Assembly: GCA_040183005.1 (NCBI GenBank)
Contig: JAMPIW010000004.1
Span: 62,001-126,000 of the forward strand
Direction: 5' to 3'
Origin: Gammaproteobacteria bacterium
GTDB taxonomy: Bacteria; Pseudomonadota; Gammaproteobacteria; Ga0077554; Ga007554
Length of the DNA: 64,000 nucleotides
Below the pieces are notes generated by a model that saw only the letters and a program-made list of their open reading frames with translations, did not search any database and was not told the origin of the DNA. The position numbers and the translations under genes were made by a program. Of the stretch, positions 1 to 9,424 are shown in pieces; position 1 is the stretch's first letter; every line of letters starts with the position of its first letter.

Positions 1-3000
1 CAGGCGGGTGGTAGCGGGGCCTTGAGGCCTTTTTGTATCGCTGCATATTCGGCGAGTGTAGCCTGGATGCAGGTGCAAATCTCATTGGCGAGAGTGGGCA
101 GGCGTGCCTTGCCTTGTTCCTTGCGTTGCTCGAAGGCTTGCTGGGTACGCGGCAGGCTAGTGTCGAGAAAGGCGCGTGTAACGGCGGCAGCGACCAGATC
201 TTGCTTGAGTTCTTCGCAACGCCCGAGCGGCACATAGTGCAGGCACATGGTCTGCAGTCCGGGCAGGTTCTTTTCCAGATATTTGATTTGTTGTGGTAGT
301 TGCGTCATGTACAGGCGCAGTAGGCCGCGCTGCATGGCGTGGTGTGCGGCCTCGCGGGTATCGAACAGGCGCAATGCCACGGCATCACCTTCCTCGGCCA
401 GGGCGGGGTAGCCGATGAGGGTCAGGCCATCGCGCTGGAATTCGATCTGCTCAGGCAACTCGCCGAAGTCCCAGGCGGTAATCCCACTGCGGCCGAAGGT
501 GTTGCGCGGCAATTCGGCAAACGCGGCCTGGGCCTGCGCGCGATGGCCCTGTTGCAGCTTGGCCAGGTCGCGGCCGATGGCAATCACCTGGCCGTTAGCG
601 TCCACCACCTTGAAATTCATGCGCAGGTGCGCGGGTAGCGCATCCGCGCGCCAGGCCTCGGCGGGAATTTCTATTCCTGTGATTTTGCCCAGAATGGCAG
701 TGATGGATTGAATCAGGGTTGGCGTGCCAGGTGTCAGGGTTTGCAGGCAGATGTCGGCATAGTTGGGCACGGGTACGAAGTGGCGGCGCAGTCCTTGCGG
801 CAGGGACTTCAGCAGCGCTGTGACCTTTTCGCGCAGCAGCCCAGGCACCAGCCAATCGAAGCGGGCGGGCTGGAGCTGGTTAAGCACCGAGACGGGGACG
901 ATAACGGTGACGCCGTCTTCTTCATGGCCTGGCTCGAAGCGGTATTCCAACTGCAAGCGCAGGCCTTGCAGCTCCAGATGCGCAGGAAACTGCTCCGAGC
1001 TCGCGGCCACCGCGCCCTCAGTCATAAGATCTTCGCGGGTCAGGAACAGCAGACGCGGATTGGTGCGCTCCTGTTCCTTGTGCCAGCGTTCGAACAGCGG
1101 GCCGTTATAGATCCCCGCAGGAATGCGCGCATCGTAAAATGCATAGAGCTGATGCTCGTCGATGACAAGATCACGCCGCCGTTGTTTGTGCTCCAGCTCC
1201 TCGACTTCCGTCAGTAAATCGCGGTTGTGCGTGAAGAACGGCGCATTGGTGCGGTACTCGCCCTCGACCAAGGCGGCACGGATGAAGATCTCGCGCGCCG
1301 TTACCGGATCAATGGGGCCAAAGACTATACGACGTTTTTCAACCACAGTGAGGCCGAACAGTACGACACGTTCGTAGGCCACCACCTGGGCGCTGCCCTT
1401 CTCCCAGTGCGGCTCAAAATGGCTGCGCCGCAACAGATGCGCGCCGACGCGCTCCAGCCACTCGGGTTCGATGCGCGCCACGGTGCGGGCATAGAGGCGC
1501 GCGGTCTCCACCAGTTCGGCGGCCATGATCCACTTGGGCGGTTTTTTGTGGAGTGCAGAGCCGGGAAAAATCGCAAGCTTGGTGTTGCGCGCCCCCAGGT
1601 ATTCGCGATCGTCGCCCTTGACGGCGATATTGCCAAGCAACCCCGCCAGCAGCGCGCGATGGATGGCGGCATAATCGGCGGGGATGTCGTTGAGGCGCAG
1701 CCCAATTTCCTTGGCCACGGTATAAAGCTGGGTATGGATGTCGCGCCACTCGCGCATGCGCACATAAGACAGGTAGCGCTCAGCGCACCAGCGGCGCAGC
1801 TTGGCTTGGGACAAGTGGCGCGCCTGTTCTTCGTAGGCGTCCCACAGCCTGAGATAACTCAGGAAGTCCGAGCGCTCGTCGCTGAAAGCACGGTGGCAGG
1901 TATCGGCCTGTTGTTGAGACTCCAAAGGACGCTCGCGCGGATCGGCGATGCTCAAGGCGGCCGCGATGATCAAGGCCTCGCTCAGACAGTGTTCGTCGCG
2001 CGCCGCGAGGATCATGCGTCCGATGCGCGGATCGGCGGGGAGCTTGGCGAGCTGGCGGCCCAGTTCGGTGAGGTGGCGCTGTTCATCCAGCGCGCCTAAC
2101 TCAATCAGCGTCTGATAACCGTCCTTGATATGACGTGAGTCGGGCGGATCCATGAACGGAAAGTGCTCGATCTCGTGTAATCGCAGCGCCTTCATCTGCA
2201 AAATCACCTGCGCCAGATTGGCGCGCCGGATTTCGGGATCGGTGTAGCGTGACCGCAGCTCATAATCCTGTTCAGAATAAAGACGGATGCACACACCGCT
2301 GCTCACGCGGCCGCAGCGGCCCGCGCGCTGATCCGCTGCCGCTTGCGAGATTGGCTCGATGGGCAGGCGCTGCACCTTGGTGCGCGGATTGTAGCGGCTG
2401 ACGCGCGCATGGCCAGGGTCGATGACATAACGGATGCCCGGTACGGTAAGCGAGGTCTCGGCCACGTTAGTGGCGAGCACGATACGGCGACCAGTGTGGG
2501 GGCGAAACACCTGCTCTTGTTCGGCGGCGTTGAGGCGCGCATAGAGCGGCAGGATTTCAGTGTGGGGCGGATGGTGCTTGCGCAGGTTTTCCGCCGTCTC
2601 GCGGATCTCGCGCTCGCCGCTCAGGAAGATCAGGATATCGCCCGGCCCCAGGCGCGATAGTTCGTCCACGGCATCGAGGATCGCCTGCTGTACGTCACGG
2701 TCTTGCTGGTCTTCGTTTTCGGCCAGCAGCGGACGGTAACGCATCTCCACCGGATAGCTGCGGCCACTCACCGTGATAATGGGAGCGTCGGTAAAGTGCT
2801 GGGCAAAGCGTTCCGGGTCGATGGTAGCTGAGGTAATGATCAATTTGAGATCGGGACGCTTGGGCAGCAGTTGCTTGAAATAGCCGAGCAGGAAGTCGAT
2901 GTTGAGGCTGCGTTCGTGGGCCTCGTCAATGATAATGGTATCGTACTGGGTGAGGTTTGGGTCACCCTGGGTCTCGGCGAGCAGGATGCCGTCGGTCATC

Positions 3001-3506
3001 AGCTTGATGCAAGCCGCATCGCTGGTCTTTTCGTGAAAGCGCACCTTGTAACCCACCAAGCCACCCAATTCGCTGTGCAGTTCCTGAGCGATGCGCATTG
3101 CCACGCTGCGTGCCGCAATGCGCCGCGGCTGGGTGTGGCCGATATAGCCCGCCGCTCCCCTGCCCAAGGACAGGCAGATTTTGGGCAATTGTGTGGTCTT
3201 GCCCGAACCGGTCTCGCCGCACACGATCACCACCTGATGCGCATGGATTGCTGCGGCGATCTTTTCACGCTGTTCGCTGACGGGTAGATCTTCGGGGAAT
3301 TCCGGTATCGGCAAGGCCGCCAGCCGTCGTGCGCGGCGATCTCTCGAAGCGTCTATTGAAGCGCTCAGGCCTGCATAGGCCCCTTGGTTCAACCGCCCTG
3401 CGGCATGGTCGCGGCACAGCCGGTCAAGACGGCGGCGCAACGGCTGTTGATCGGCAAGCATGCACGCGTCAAGCGCGGCAGAGAGGACATCGAATTGAAG
3501 TTGCAC
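1..3506 (-). CDS. hrpA: ATP-dependent RNA helicase HrpA (3' end outside window)
   Basis: DEAH-box RNA helicase that remodels RNA and stalled ribosomes at the cost of ATP. The minus strand is open from a GTG at 3506 to the left edge, about 1168 codons. Seen: N-terminal basic helix, then PVSEQREKIAAAIHAHQVV followed by Walker A GETGSGKTTQLPK, the GHTQPRR motif, DEAHERSLNIDFLLGY and TSAT. Most of the long C-terminal region of the family (E. coli HrpA is 1300 residues) is present; roughly the last 130-150 residues lie outside. The GTG start is chosen because it gives the family N-terminus and no in-frame ATG lies just upstream; no good Shine-Dalgarno is visible. Intact as far as can be read. Confidence 0.93.
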   Translation of the reverse strand, partial: MQLQFDVLSAALDACMLADQQPLRRRLDRLCRDHAAGRLNQGAYAGLSASIDASRDRRARRLAALPIPEFPEDLPVSEQREKIAAAIHAHQVVIVCGETGSGKTTQLPKICLSLGRGAAGYIGHTQPRRIAARSVAMRIAQELHSELGGLVGYKVRFHEKTSDAACIKLMTDGILLAETQGDPNLTQYDTIIIDEAHERSLNIDFLLGYFKQLLPKRPDLKLIITSATIDPERFAQHFTDAPIITVSGRSYPVEMRYRPLLAENEDQQDRDVQQAILDAVDELSRLGPGDILIFLSGEREIRETAENLRKHHPPHTEILPLYARLNAAEQEQVFRPHTGRRIVLATNVAETSLTVPGIRYVIDPGHARVSRYNPRTKVQRLPIEPISQAAADQRAGRCGRVSSGVCIRLYSEQDYELRSRYTDPEIRRANLAQVILQMKALRLHEIEHFPFMDPPDSRHIKDGYQTLIELGALDEQRHLTELGRQLAKLPADPRIGRMILAARDEHCLSEALIIAAALSIADPRERPLESQQQADTCHRAFSDERSDFLSYLRLWDAYEEQARHLSQAKLRRWCAERYLSYVRMREWRDIHTQLYTVAKEIGLRLNDIPADYAAIHRALLAGLLGNIAVKGDDREYLGARNTKLAIFPGSALHKKPPKWIMAAELVETARLYARTVARIEPEWLERVGAHLLRRSHFEPHWEKGSAQVVAYERVVLFGLTVVEKRRIVFGPIDPVTAREIFIRAALVEGEYRTNAPFFTHNRDLLTEVEELEHKQRRRDLVIDEHQLYAFYDARIPAGIYNGPLFERWHKEQERTNPRLLFLTREDLMTEGAVAASSEQFPAHLELQGLRLQLEYRFEPGHEEDGVTVIVPVSVLNQLQPARFDWLVPGLLREKVTALLKSLPQGLRRHFVPVPNYADICLQTLTPGTPTLIQSITAILGKITGIEIPAEAWRADALPAHLRMNFKVVDANGQVIAIGRDLAKLQQGHRAQAQAAFAELPRNTFGRSGITAWDFGELPEQIEFQRDGLTLIGYPALAEEGDAVALRLFDTREAAHHAMQRGLLRLYMTQLPQQIKYLEKNLPGLQTMCLHYVPLGRCEELKQDLVAAAVTRAFLDTSLPRTQQAFEQRKEQGKARLPTLANEICTCIQATLAEYAAIQKGLKAPLPPA

Positions 3507-3730
3507 GGAAGGACAGTCGCCGGGAAAAGGGGCACAGTTTAACCTAAAAACGGCAGTTGGAATCGTGGCGATGACGGCATACACACACTTCCTTGTGCGT
3601 CGGAGGTAAAGCAACCCAGGCAGGAGAACGTCGCACGCCGGATCGCTATTCGGCCCCACGAAATCTGTTCAGCTACGAACAGTTTCGCCGGCATTTGCAG
3701 CCTTCCTATATCGGAGCTGCATCACCCCAT
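3507..3730. other. intergenic region, no gene seen
   Basis: Between the hrpA start and the 3' end of the acetyltransferase pseudogene. No convincing open frame. Bases 3545-3563 (TAAAAACGGCAGTTGGAAT) match 24849-24867 upstream of rph at 17 of 19 positions. Confidence 0.5.
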
Positions 3731-4118
3731 TCAGATGGATAATGCGCACATCGCATGTCTGGTTGCCGAATACCCCTGTTTCCGGAAGAATTCTTGCTGG
3801 TCCTCAAAGGGCATGACGTACAAAGGGATGCCAACGAAATACGTCTCGGCGGCGTGCAGCGGTGCTTTGCCAATGCCCCTGCGCTGGACGGAAGGATGAA
3901 CAACGACCCCATCGACGAACGCAGTGAACACACCGTCGTTCAATGCGTTCAAGTAGCTCACGGATATGGGTCACGAATGCTGCGGCAGAAAAGGCGTTTT
4001 TAACCGCTGCCGTCTCATAGGAGGAATCCTCGCCCCACCCGACCGCGCCCATAAGGGATGCGAAGTCGGAGGGCGAGACGTTCCTGTCAGTGAAAAGCTG
4101 GAATTTGGTTGTATCCAT
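3731..4118 (-). pseudogene. GNAT-family N-acetyltransferase, frameshifted
   Basis: Two overlapping minus-strand frames together make one GNAT acetyltransferase of about 129 residues. The first frame, from ATG 4118, gives MDTTKFQLFTDRNVSPSD through SAAAFVTHIR near 3960. The second frame, from about 3961 to the stop at 3731, gives SYLNALNDGVFTAFVDGVVV and then HPSVQRRGIGKA, the acetyl-CoA binding Q/RxxGxG/A signature, and a C-terminus PFEDQQEFFRKQGYSATRHA. A single-base indel near 3950-3965 splits the gene. It lies just downstream of darP on the same strand. It may be a recent pseudogene or a sequencing error; substrate unknown. Confidence 0.75.
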
Positions 4119-4124
4119 GCCCTC

Positions 4125-4655
4125 CTACTGATTTTTCTCCTCTTCCTCCGTCCCGTCCACGGCCGAAACCTCCCGCAAATACCGAAACAACGCCCGCGCC
4201 GCTGCCGGGGGCTTGTTGGCCGTGACCTCGCGAGCCGCATTGCGCAGCAACTGGCGGATCTGCTGGCTGTCGGCGCCGGGGTATTCTGTGAGAAATTCGC
4301 TGAGCGCGGTGTCACCTTCGCTCAGTAAGCGGTCGCGCCAGCGTTCCAGCTGGTGAAATTGCGTGGTGGCTTGCTGGCTGCGGTTATTGAACGCATCCAG
4401 CGCCTTTTGGATCGGCGCGGGGTCAACATCGCGCATCAATTTACCGATATACTGTAACTGGCGTTTGTGTGCTCCGTGCTCCGTAATGGCGCGCGCGGCA
4501 ACGATGGCGGCACGCAGGTGTTCCGGCAGAGGCATAGCCTTGAATTGGCTGGCATTCAATTTCACCAGCGCCTCGCCCAGTTCTTGCAGAGCGCTGGCCT
4601 CCCGTTTGAGCTGGGATTTGCTTTTTGCTTCGGGGCTTGTATCGTCGTCTATCAT
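4125..4655 (-). CDS. darP: ribosome-associated protein DarP/YjgA (DUF615)
   Basis: 176-residue DUF615 protein; the E. coli homologue YjgA/DarP is a factor in late assembly of the 50S ribosomal subunit. Seen: acidic start, the conserved KSKSQLKREASALQELGEAL block (SQxKRExxALQxLGxxL), ALDAFNNRSQQATTQFHQLERWRDRLL, and a basic-acidic tail. Start ATG 4655. It is divergent from pmbA with a 45-bp gap, the arrangement known from E. coli, which supports both identifications. Confidence 0.93.
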   Translation of the reverse strand: MIDDDTSPEAKSKSQLKREASALQELGEALVKLNASQFKAMPLPEHLRAAIVAARAITEHGAHKRQLQYIGKLMRDVDPAPIQKALDAFNNRSQQATTQFHQLERWRDRLLSEGDTALSEFLTEYPGADSQQIRQLLRNAAREVTANKPPAAARALFRYLREVSAVDGTEEEEKNQ

Positions 4656-4700
4656 AAAGGCAATATGGTTTCTTAATTCAGCTTCGAGAGAGTATTCACA

Positions 4701-6053
4701 ATGTCACAGATCACGCCTTCCAGCAACACCAACCCGAGCAATGCCCAGCTTGAAGACCTGGTGCGCGACATCCTCGCCGAGGCGCGCGCGCAGGGCGCGA
4801 GTGCGGCGGAGGCGGGCGTCAGTCTTGAAACCGGCTTGTCGGTGACGGCGCGTCTGGGTGAGGTGGAAACCATCGAGTATAACCGCGACAAGGGGTTGGG
4901 TGTTACGGTCTATTTTGGCGGGCGCAAGGGTTCGTCGAGCACATCGGACTTCACGCCCGAGGCGGTGCGCGAGGCGGTGCGGGCGGCGTGCAGTATCGCC
5001 AAATATACCGCAGAAGATGAGTATGCGGGCCTGGCCGATGCAGCGCTCATGGCGCGCGAAGTTCCCGATCTTGATCTGTGCCACCCGTGGGGTATCAGCG
5101 CCGAGCAGGCCATCGAGCTGGCAATTGAATGCGAGAATGCAGCGCGCGGCATGGATGTGCGCATCACCAATTCCGAGGGCGGTAGTGTCTCCAGCCACCA
5201 AGGCTACCGGGTGTACGGCAATAGCCACGGCTTCATCGGCGCCTATCCCAGCACACGGCACAGCCTGAGCTGCGCGGTGATTGGCGGGGAGGGTGAGGGG
5301 ATGCAGCGCGACTACTGGTTCACTGTGGCGCGCGACAGCGCGGAGCTGGAGGCGGCGGCGGAGGTGGGGCGGCGTGCCGCGCAACGCACCCTGCGCCGTC
5401 TCGATGCGCGCCGCTTGCCCACCTGCCAGGTCCCGGTGATCTTCGCCGCTGAAATCGCCACCAGCCTGTTGTCGCATTTCACCAGCGCGATACGTGGTGG
5501 CGCGTTGTATCGCAAGGCGACCTTTTTGCTGGATCATTTGGGCAAGCAGATTTTCCCTGCCCATGTTCACATCCACGAACAACCGCATCTGAAACGGGCG
5601 CTGGGCAGCACACCGTTTGATAACGAAGGCGTGGCGACGCAGGCGCGTGACATTGTGCGCGACGGTGTATTGCAGGGCTATATCCTGGACAGCTACGCGG
5701 CGCGCAAACTCGGTATGCAGACCACCGGCAATGCGGGTGGCGTGCATAATTTGATCATTGATCCGGGCGCGCTTGATCTGGATGGATTGCTGCGGCGCAT
5801 GGACAAGGGCTTGCTGGTCACCGAGTTGATGGGGATGGGTGTCAACGCCGTAACCGGCGATTATTCACGCGGCGCGGCGGGCTTCTGGGTGGAAAACGGC
5901 GAGATTCAATATCCCGTTGAGGAGATCACCATCGCCGGGAATCTGCGCGACATGTTCATGCGCATTGTCGAGGTGGGCAACGATGTCGAGATGCGCGGCG
6001 GGACACGCACCGGCTCGATATTGATTGAAGAAATGATGATTGCAGGTGAATAG
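4701..6053 (+). CDS. pmbA: metalloprotease PmbA/TldE
   Basis: 450-residue TldD/TldE family protein. In E. coli, TldD and TldE (PmbA) form a heterodimeric protease that matures microcin B17 and degrades unfolded peptides such as the CcdA antitoxin; TldD carries the metal site. Seen: N-terminal domain with LETGLSVTARLGEVETIEYNR, the GYRVYGNSHGF block, central FAAEIATSLLSHFTSAIRGG, and a C-terminal NAVTGDYSRGAAGFWVENG and RGGTRTGSILIEEMMIAGE end, all typical of PmbA. Start ATG 4701. tldD is not in this window. The stop codon lies 3 bp before the MITE-like element at 6057. Confidence 0.95.
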   Translation: MSQITPSSNTNPSNAQLEDLVRDILAEARAQGASAAEAGVSLETGLSVTARLGEVETIEYNRDKGLGVTVYFGGRKGSSSTSDFTPEAVREAVRAACSIAKYTAEDEYAGLADAALMAREVPDLDLCHPWGISAEQAIELAIECENAARGMDVRITNSEGGSVSSHQGYRVYGNSHGFIGAYPSTRHSLSCAVIGGEGEGMQRDYWFTVARDSAELEAAAEVGRRAAQRTLRRLDARRLPTCQVPVIFAAEIATSLLSHFTSAIRGGALYRKATFLLDHLGKQIFPAHVHIHEQPHLKRALGSTPFDNEGVATQARDIVRDGVLQGYILDSYAARKLGMQTTGNAGGVHNLIIDPGALDLDGLLRRMDKGLLVTELMGMGVNAVTGDYSRGAAGFWVENGEIQYPVEEITIAGNLRDMFMRIVEVGNDVEMRGGTRTGSILIEEMMIAGE

Positions 6054-6056
6054 TTT

Positions 6057-6323
6057 AGAGCCTGTCTGTGAATAAATCATCCCTGCGTTGCCGCCCCAAA
6101 ACGCGCCAGGCATGGCGCGAGCCGCGAAGTTTGGTTGCGCCAAATGAGCGGCGAGCAACGCCGCATGGCGCGTTTTGGGGCGCAACCCGGAGGGACGGGG
6201 CCGGTTTTACGCAGTGCGGCGTCACGCTTCGCTCATGTGCAACAAGCACACTGCACTCAGGCTTCCTTGCCCTGCGTAAAACCGGCTCCCGTCGCAGGGA
6301 TGATTTATTCACAGACAGGCTCT
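6057..6323. mobile_element. MITE-like palindromic element with 31-bp terminal inverted repeats
   Basis: A 267-bp element bounded by perfect 31-bp inverted repeats, 6057-6087 and 6293-6323 (outer ends AGAGCCTGTCTGTGAATAAA and its complement). Taking the repeat from the first G, the trinucleotide TTA flanks both sides, a candidate 3-bp target duplication. Two further hairpins fill the inside: 6092-6108 with 6166-6182 (17 bp perfect) and 6200-6213 with 6273-6286 (14 bp perfect, extendable with a 1-nt bulge). Nearly all of it can fold into a three-way junction. It has no transposase frame, so it would need a transposase in trans. A TNA target is typical of some IS5-family groups, but this assignment is tentative. 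Confidence 0.8.
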
Positions 6324-6335
6324 TAGGCGCAGAAG

Positions 6336-6983
6336 ATGTTTGATGACCCCTGGTTAGAGCAAGGGCTTACCACGCTCTCCTTTGTCGCGCTGGTGGCGTA
6401 TCACCTTCACTTGATATATAGGATCCACCGCACACCGCTGGCGACGGCCATTGGTCTGAATACCCATACGCGCCGCGTATGGGTGGAGACCATCATGGAG
6501 AAGCAATTGGATATCCTGGCGATACAGACGCTACGCAACTGGAGTATGGCGGCAAGCTTTCTGGCCAGTGCCGCGATATTAATTAGCCTGGGCATACTCA
6601 ACGCAGCATTCATCACGGGTGGTATCGGTGGGACGCCTCAACTCATAATGAGGGTAAGCCATGAAAGTGGTGGAATATGGCTGGTAAAACTGCTGTTTCT
6701 GATCGTCACCTTCTTTTTTGCATTTTTTAACTTTACCCTGGCCATCCGCTCCTATAACCGCGTCGGCTTCATGATTAACATTCCCACCGAACGGGATCCG
6801 CTGATTACCCCGGCTTTCGTGGCAAACATGCTGGCCCACGGCATGAATCATTATTCGCTGGGTATGCGTGGTTATTATCTTGCCGTGCCCTTGGTGCTGT
6901 GGTTGTTTGGACCGTTATGGCTGGCCATCGGCACGGTGGTTTTGATACTGGTGATGTACCGGATTGATTACAATCTTGATTAG
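6336..6983 (+). CDS. DUF599 family integral membrane protein
   Basis: 215-residue protein of the DUF599 family, function unknown. Seen: an N-terminal membrane helix (about 10-30), the diagnostic segment RRVWVETIMEKQLDILAIQT followed by LRNWSMAASFLASAAILISL, a helix at about 110-135 (LVKLLFLIVTFFFAFFNFTL), and a C-terminal helix pair around 180-210. Start ATG 6336, 13 bp after the MITE-like element, so that element may influence its expression. Converges with corA with an 8-bp gap. Confidence 0.8.
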   Translation: MFDDPWLEQGLTTLSFVALVAYHLHLIYRIHRTPLATAIGLNTHTRRVWVETIMEKQLDILAIQTLRNWSMAASFLASAAILISLGILNAAFITGGIGGTPQLIMRVSHESGGIWLVKLLFLIVTFFFAFFNFTLAIRSYNRVGFMINIPTERDPLITPAFVANMLAHGMNHYSLGMRGYYLAVPLVLWLFGPLWLAIGTVVLILVMYRIDYNLD

Positions 6984-6991
6984 CTGTGGCG

Positions 6992-8065
6992 TCAAAACCA
7001 GTTCTTGCGCTTGAAGTACACCAGCATCCCTCCCATCATGCCGACGATGATCAGCCAGGCGAACAGGTAGCCATACTTCCATTCAAGCTCCGGCATGTTC
7101 CACGGACTGGCCGCATGGTCGAAATTCATGCCATATACGCCAACGACAAAGGTGGGTGGAATGAACAGCGTGGCGATAACCGTCAGCACGCGCATGACAT
7201 CATTGAGGCGCATGCTGACGCTGGAGAGATAAACGTCCAGCATGCTCGCCATGATGTCGCGGTAGGTTTCCAGCAAATCCATAATCTGTATAGTGTGGTC
7301 GTAGCAGTCGCGCAGATAGGTTTTGGTGCTCTCTTGGATCAGAGTGTGATCGCCACGCAGCAGCGAATTGAGCACCTCGCGCTGCGGCCACAACATGCGG
7401 CGCAGCAGCAGCAGTTCACGCTTGATATGATGGATGGTATGCAGGGTTTGTTTGCTGGGTTTGTCCAGCAACTCCTCTTCCAGTTCTTCTATCCATTCCC
7501 CGACATCCTCCAGCACCGGAAAGCCCTGGTCGATGATCACGTCCAGCAGCGCATACAGCAGATGATCCGGGCCGTCCGCGCGAATGTGGCCGCTGTGGTT
7601 GCGCAGCCGCTTGCGCACGAGTTCGAAAGGATCTTCCAGGCCGTCGTGAAAGCTCACCACAAAATTGCTGCCCACGAACATGCTGACCTGCTCGGTGACA
7701 ATCGAGCCGTTGCGCCGCACAGGGAGGCTCATGACGACGAACAGCTGGTTGTCATAAGCCTCAGACTTGGGACGTTGCCCGGTATTGAGCACGTCTTCCA
7801 GGGCTAGCGGATGCAGGCCGAACGCATCGCCGATCTTGCGTAGAAGCGCCGGTTCGGTATGGCCGTGCAGGTGGATCCAGGTCATGGCGGGGTGGACGAG
7901 ATGAGGCAGGCATTCCTCGAAGGTTACATTTTCTTTCTCGATATATTCCGTTGCATCGTAATCAATGAGGCGGATGTTGATCGGCCTGGATGCGGCGGAT
8001 TCGTCCGCAGTCAGCACGCCCGGTGGGGTGCCTGGCGGGTGGTAACGCTTAGTAAAGTAGCTCAT
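6992..8065 (-). CDS. corA: magnesium/cobalt transporter CorA
   Basis: 357-residue CorA/MIT-family channel for Mg2+ (also Co2+ and Ni2+) in the inner membrane. Seen: a large cytoplasmic N-terminal domain ending in a long helix, then two membrane helices at the C-terminus. The selectivity signature GMN occurs as FVVGVYGMNFDHAASPWN between them, and the protein ends with the basic tail VYFKRKNWF. Length and layout match family members of about 320-370 residues. Start ATG 8065 (MSYFTKRYHPPGTPPG). Monocistronic, convergent with the DUF599 gene. Confidence 0.95.
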   Translation of the reverse strand: MSYFTKRYHPPGTPPGVLTADESAASRPINIRLIDYDATEYIEKENVTFEECLPHLVHPAMTWIHLHGHTEPALLRKIGDAFGLHPLALEDVLNTGQRPKSEAYDNQLFVVMSLPVRRNGSIVTEQVSMFVGSNFVVSFHDGLEDPFELVRKRLRNHSGHIRADGPDHLLYALLDVIIDQGFPVLEDVGEWIEELEEELLDKPSKQTLHTIHHIKRELLLLRRMLWPQREVLNSLLRGDHTLIQESTKTYLRDCYDHTIQIMDLLETYRDIMASMLDVYLSSVSMRLNDVMRVLTVIATLFIPPTFVVGVYGMNFDHAASPWNMPELEWKYGYLFAWLIIVGMMGGMLVYFKRKNWF

Positions 8066-8292
8066 GTGCAGGTTGTAGCCGTATTGAGACAGGGATTCTT
8101 GATGAATCTTGCAAAGAATACTTTACAAGCATTTCATTTTGTTCTATTAAAGGCAAGTGGCGTGTTCAGCATTATGCCAAAAGCCTGCTGGACTCAGGCA
8201 TGGCTAAGGTTTGCCGGAAAGCTGTCGCTATAGTGCGCAACGCCATTCCTGTTGTTGGCGATGGTATTCACTTTATAATCAAGGAGACATAA

Positions 8293-9417
8293 ATGCTCAG
8301 CCAAACAGACGAACCCCCCGGTAGTAACGTATATGCCAGCCGTCTCAAATGGAGCGAGACCGACCGAACATCCGTAAGGAATATCGCGGTACTGTCCAAC
8401 GAACTTTTCCCTAAAAATTATCTCGCAATTGAGGGATACCGGCTCTGCCCCTTCACTATCGAAGTCAAACCTCTCTTCAATCGCTATCAGCAGCACCTCC
8501 AAGTCACTCTTTCCGATTATACCTTCGCCAATAACATTATCTGGCTGTCGCGGATGAGCGCCTTTTACCAGATCATTGAAGATTGCTTCTGTCTGTTCAG
8601 CCTCAATGGCAATTGCCTGACCATGCTGCTGCCGCCGCTGGGTGATCCGTCGCGCCAGGCGCGCGCGCTGGAAGTGTGCTTCGAGATCATGGACAGCTAC
8701 AACCCGTCCCCCTATCTGAGTACGGTGGAGTATGTTTACCGCGACTTCCTGACAGTGTTGAATATCAATGCCAATGCCGAAAGTGGCGAAGATGGTCTCC
8801 CCGCGCTAACCAACAGCCAATGGCTGGTGGAGCGCGCCCTGCCGGACTACATTTACTCCACGGAGGATCTGATCGAGCTCAAGGGTAACCCCTACAAGAC
8901 CAAGCGCGGTGAGATCAATCAATTCCGGCGCAGCTACCCCGATCACCGGCTGGAAGTGCTGGGACCACAGCATTGGGAAGGGATCCGCGCCCTGATGGAC
9001 ACCTGGCTGAAAAACCGCATCAAATACCTTAATGGGGACGCCATCGCCGATTTCTTTTATACCGTCGAGATGGAGCGCAAGGCCATTGAGCGGGCCATAG
9101 AGCACTATGGCCGGCTGGATTTGCAGGGCTTGTGCCTGTTTATCGGCGATACGCTCGAAGGATTCACCTTTGGCGAGCGCATTACTTCGACCGTGGCCAG
9201 CGTGCTGGTCGAAAAAACCAACTTCGCCATCCTCGGCTCAGCGCAGTTCCTGTTCCGCGAGTTTGCCAAAATGTATCGCGACTGCGTGCATATCAATGTT
9301 GGCGACGACCTTGGCCTTGAAAATTTACGCAGGGTAAAAATGAGCTACCGCCCCGTTCTGTTCGGAGAAAAGTTTACGCTACGTCACCTTGCGGAGGGCG
9401 GCGGTTTCCCTTCCTGA
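8293..9417 (+). CDS. DUF2156 (phosphatidylglycerol lysyltransferase C-terminal-like) protein
   Basis: 374-residue soluble protein resembling the DUF2156/LPG-synthase C-terminal fold, a double GNAT-like fold that in MprF uses aminoacyl-tRNA. Seen: SDYTFANNIIWLSRM near residue 75, a central LKGNPYKTKRGEINQFRRSY block, LQGLCLFIGDTLEGFTFGER and a C-terminal CVHINVGDDLGLENLRRVKM followed by SYRP, both typical of this family. No membrane domain, so it is not a full MprF. Start ATG 8293 has a strong Shine-Dalgarno AAGGAGA. A TATAAT at 8274-8279 lies very close to it. Followed at 8 bp by a GNAT gene, probably co-transcribed. Substrate unknown. Confidence 0.78.
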   Translation: MLSQTDEPPGSNVYASRLKWSETDRTSVRNIAVLSNELFPKNYLAIEGYRLCPFTIEVKPLFNRYQQHLQVTLSDYTFANNIIWLSRMSAFYQIIEDCFCLFSLNGNCLTMLLPPLGDPSRQARALEVCFEIMDSYNPSPYLSTVEYVYRDFLTVLNINANAESGEDGLPALTNSQWLVERALPDYIYSTEDLIELKGNPYKTKRGEINQFRRSYPDHRLEVLGPQHWEGIRALMDTWLKNRIKYLNGDAIADFFYTVEMERKAIERAIEHYGRLDLQGLCLFIGDTLEGFTFGERITSTVASVLVEKTNFAILGSAQFLFREFAKMYRDCVHINVGDDLGLENLRRVKMSYRPVLFGEKFTLRHLAEGGGFPS

Positions 9418-9424
9418 TTTTGCG

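Noticed and set aside
8274-8279. TATAAT as the promoter of the DUF2156 gene
   Set aside because: It lies only 1 bp before the Shine-Dalgarno, so a transcript from it would start inside the ribosome site.
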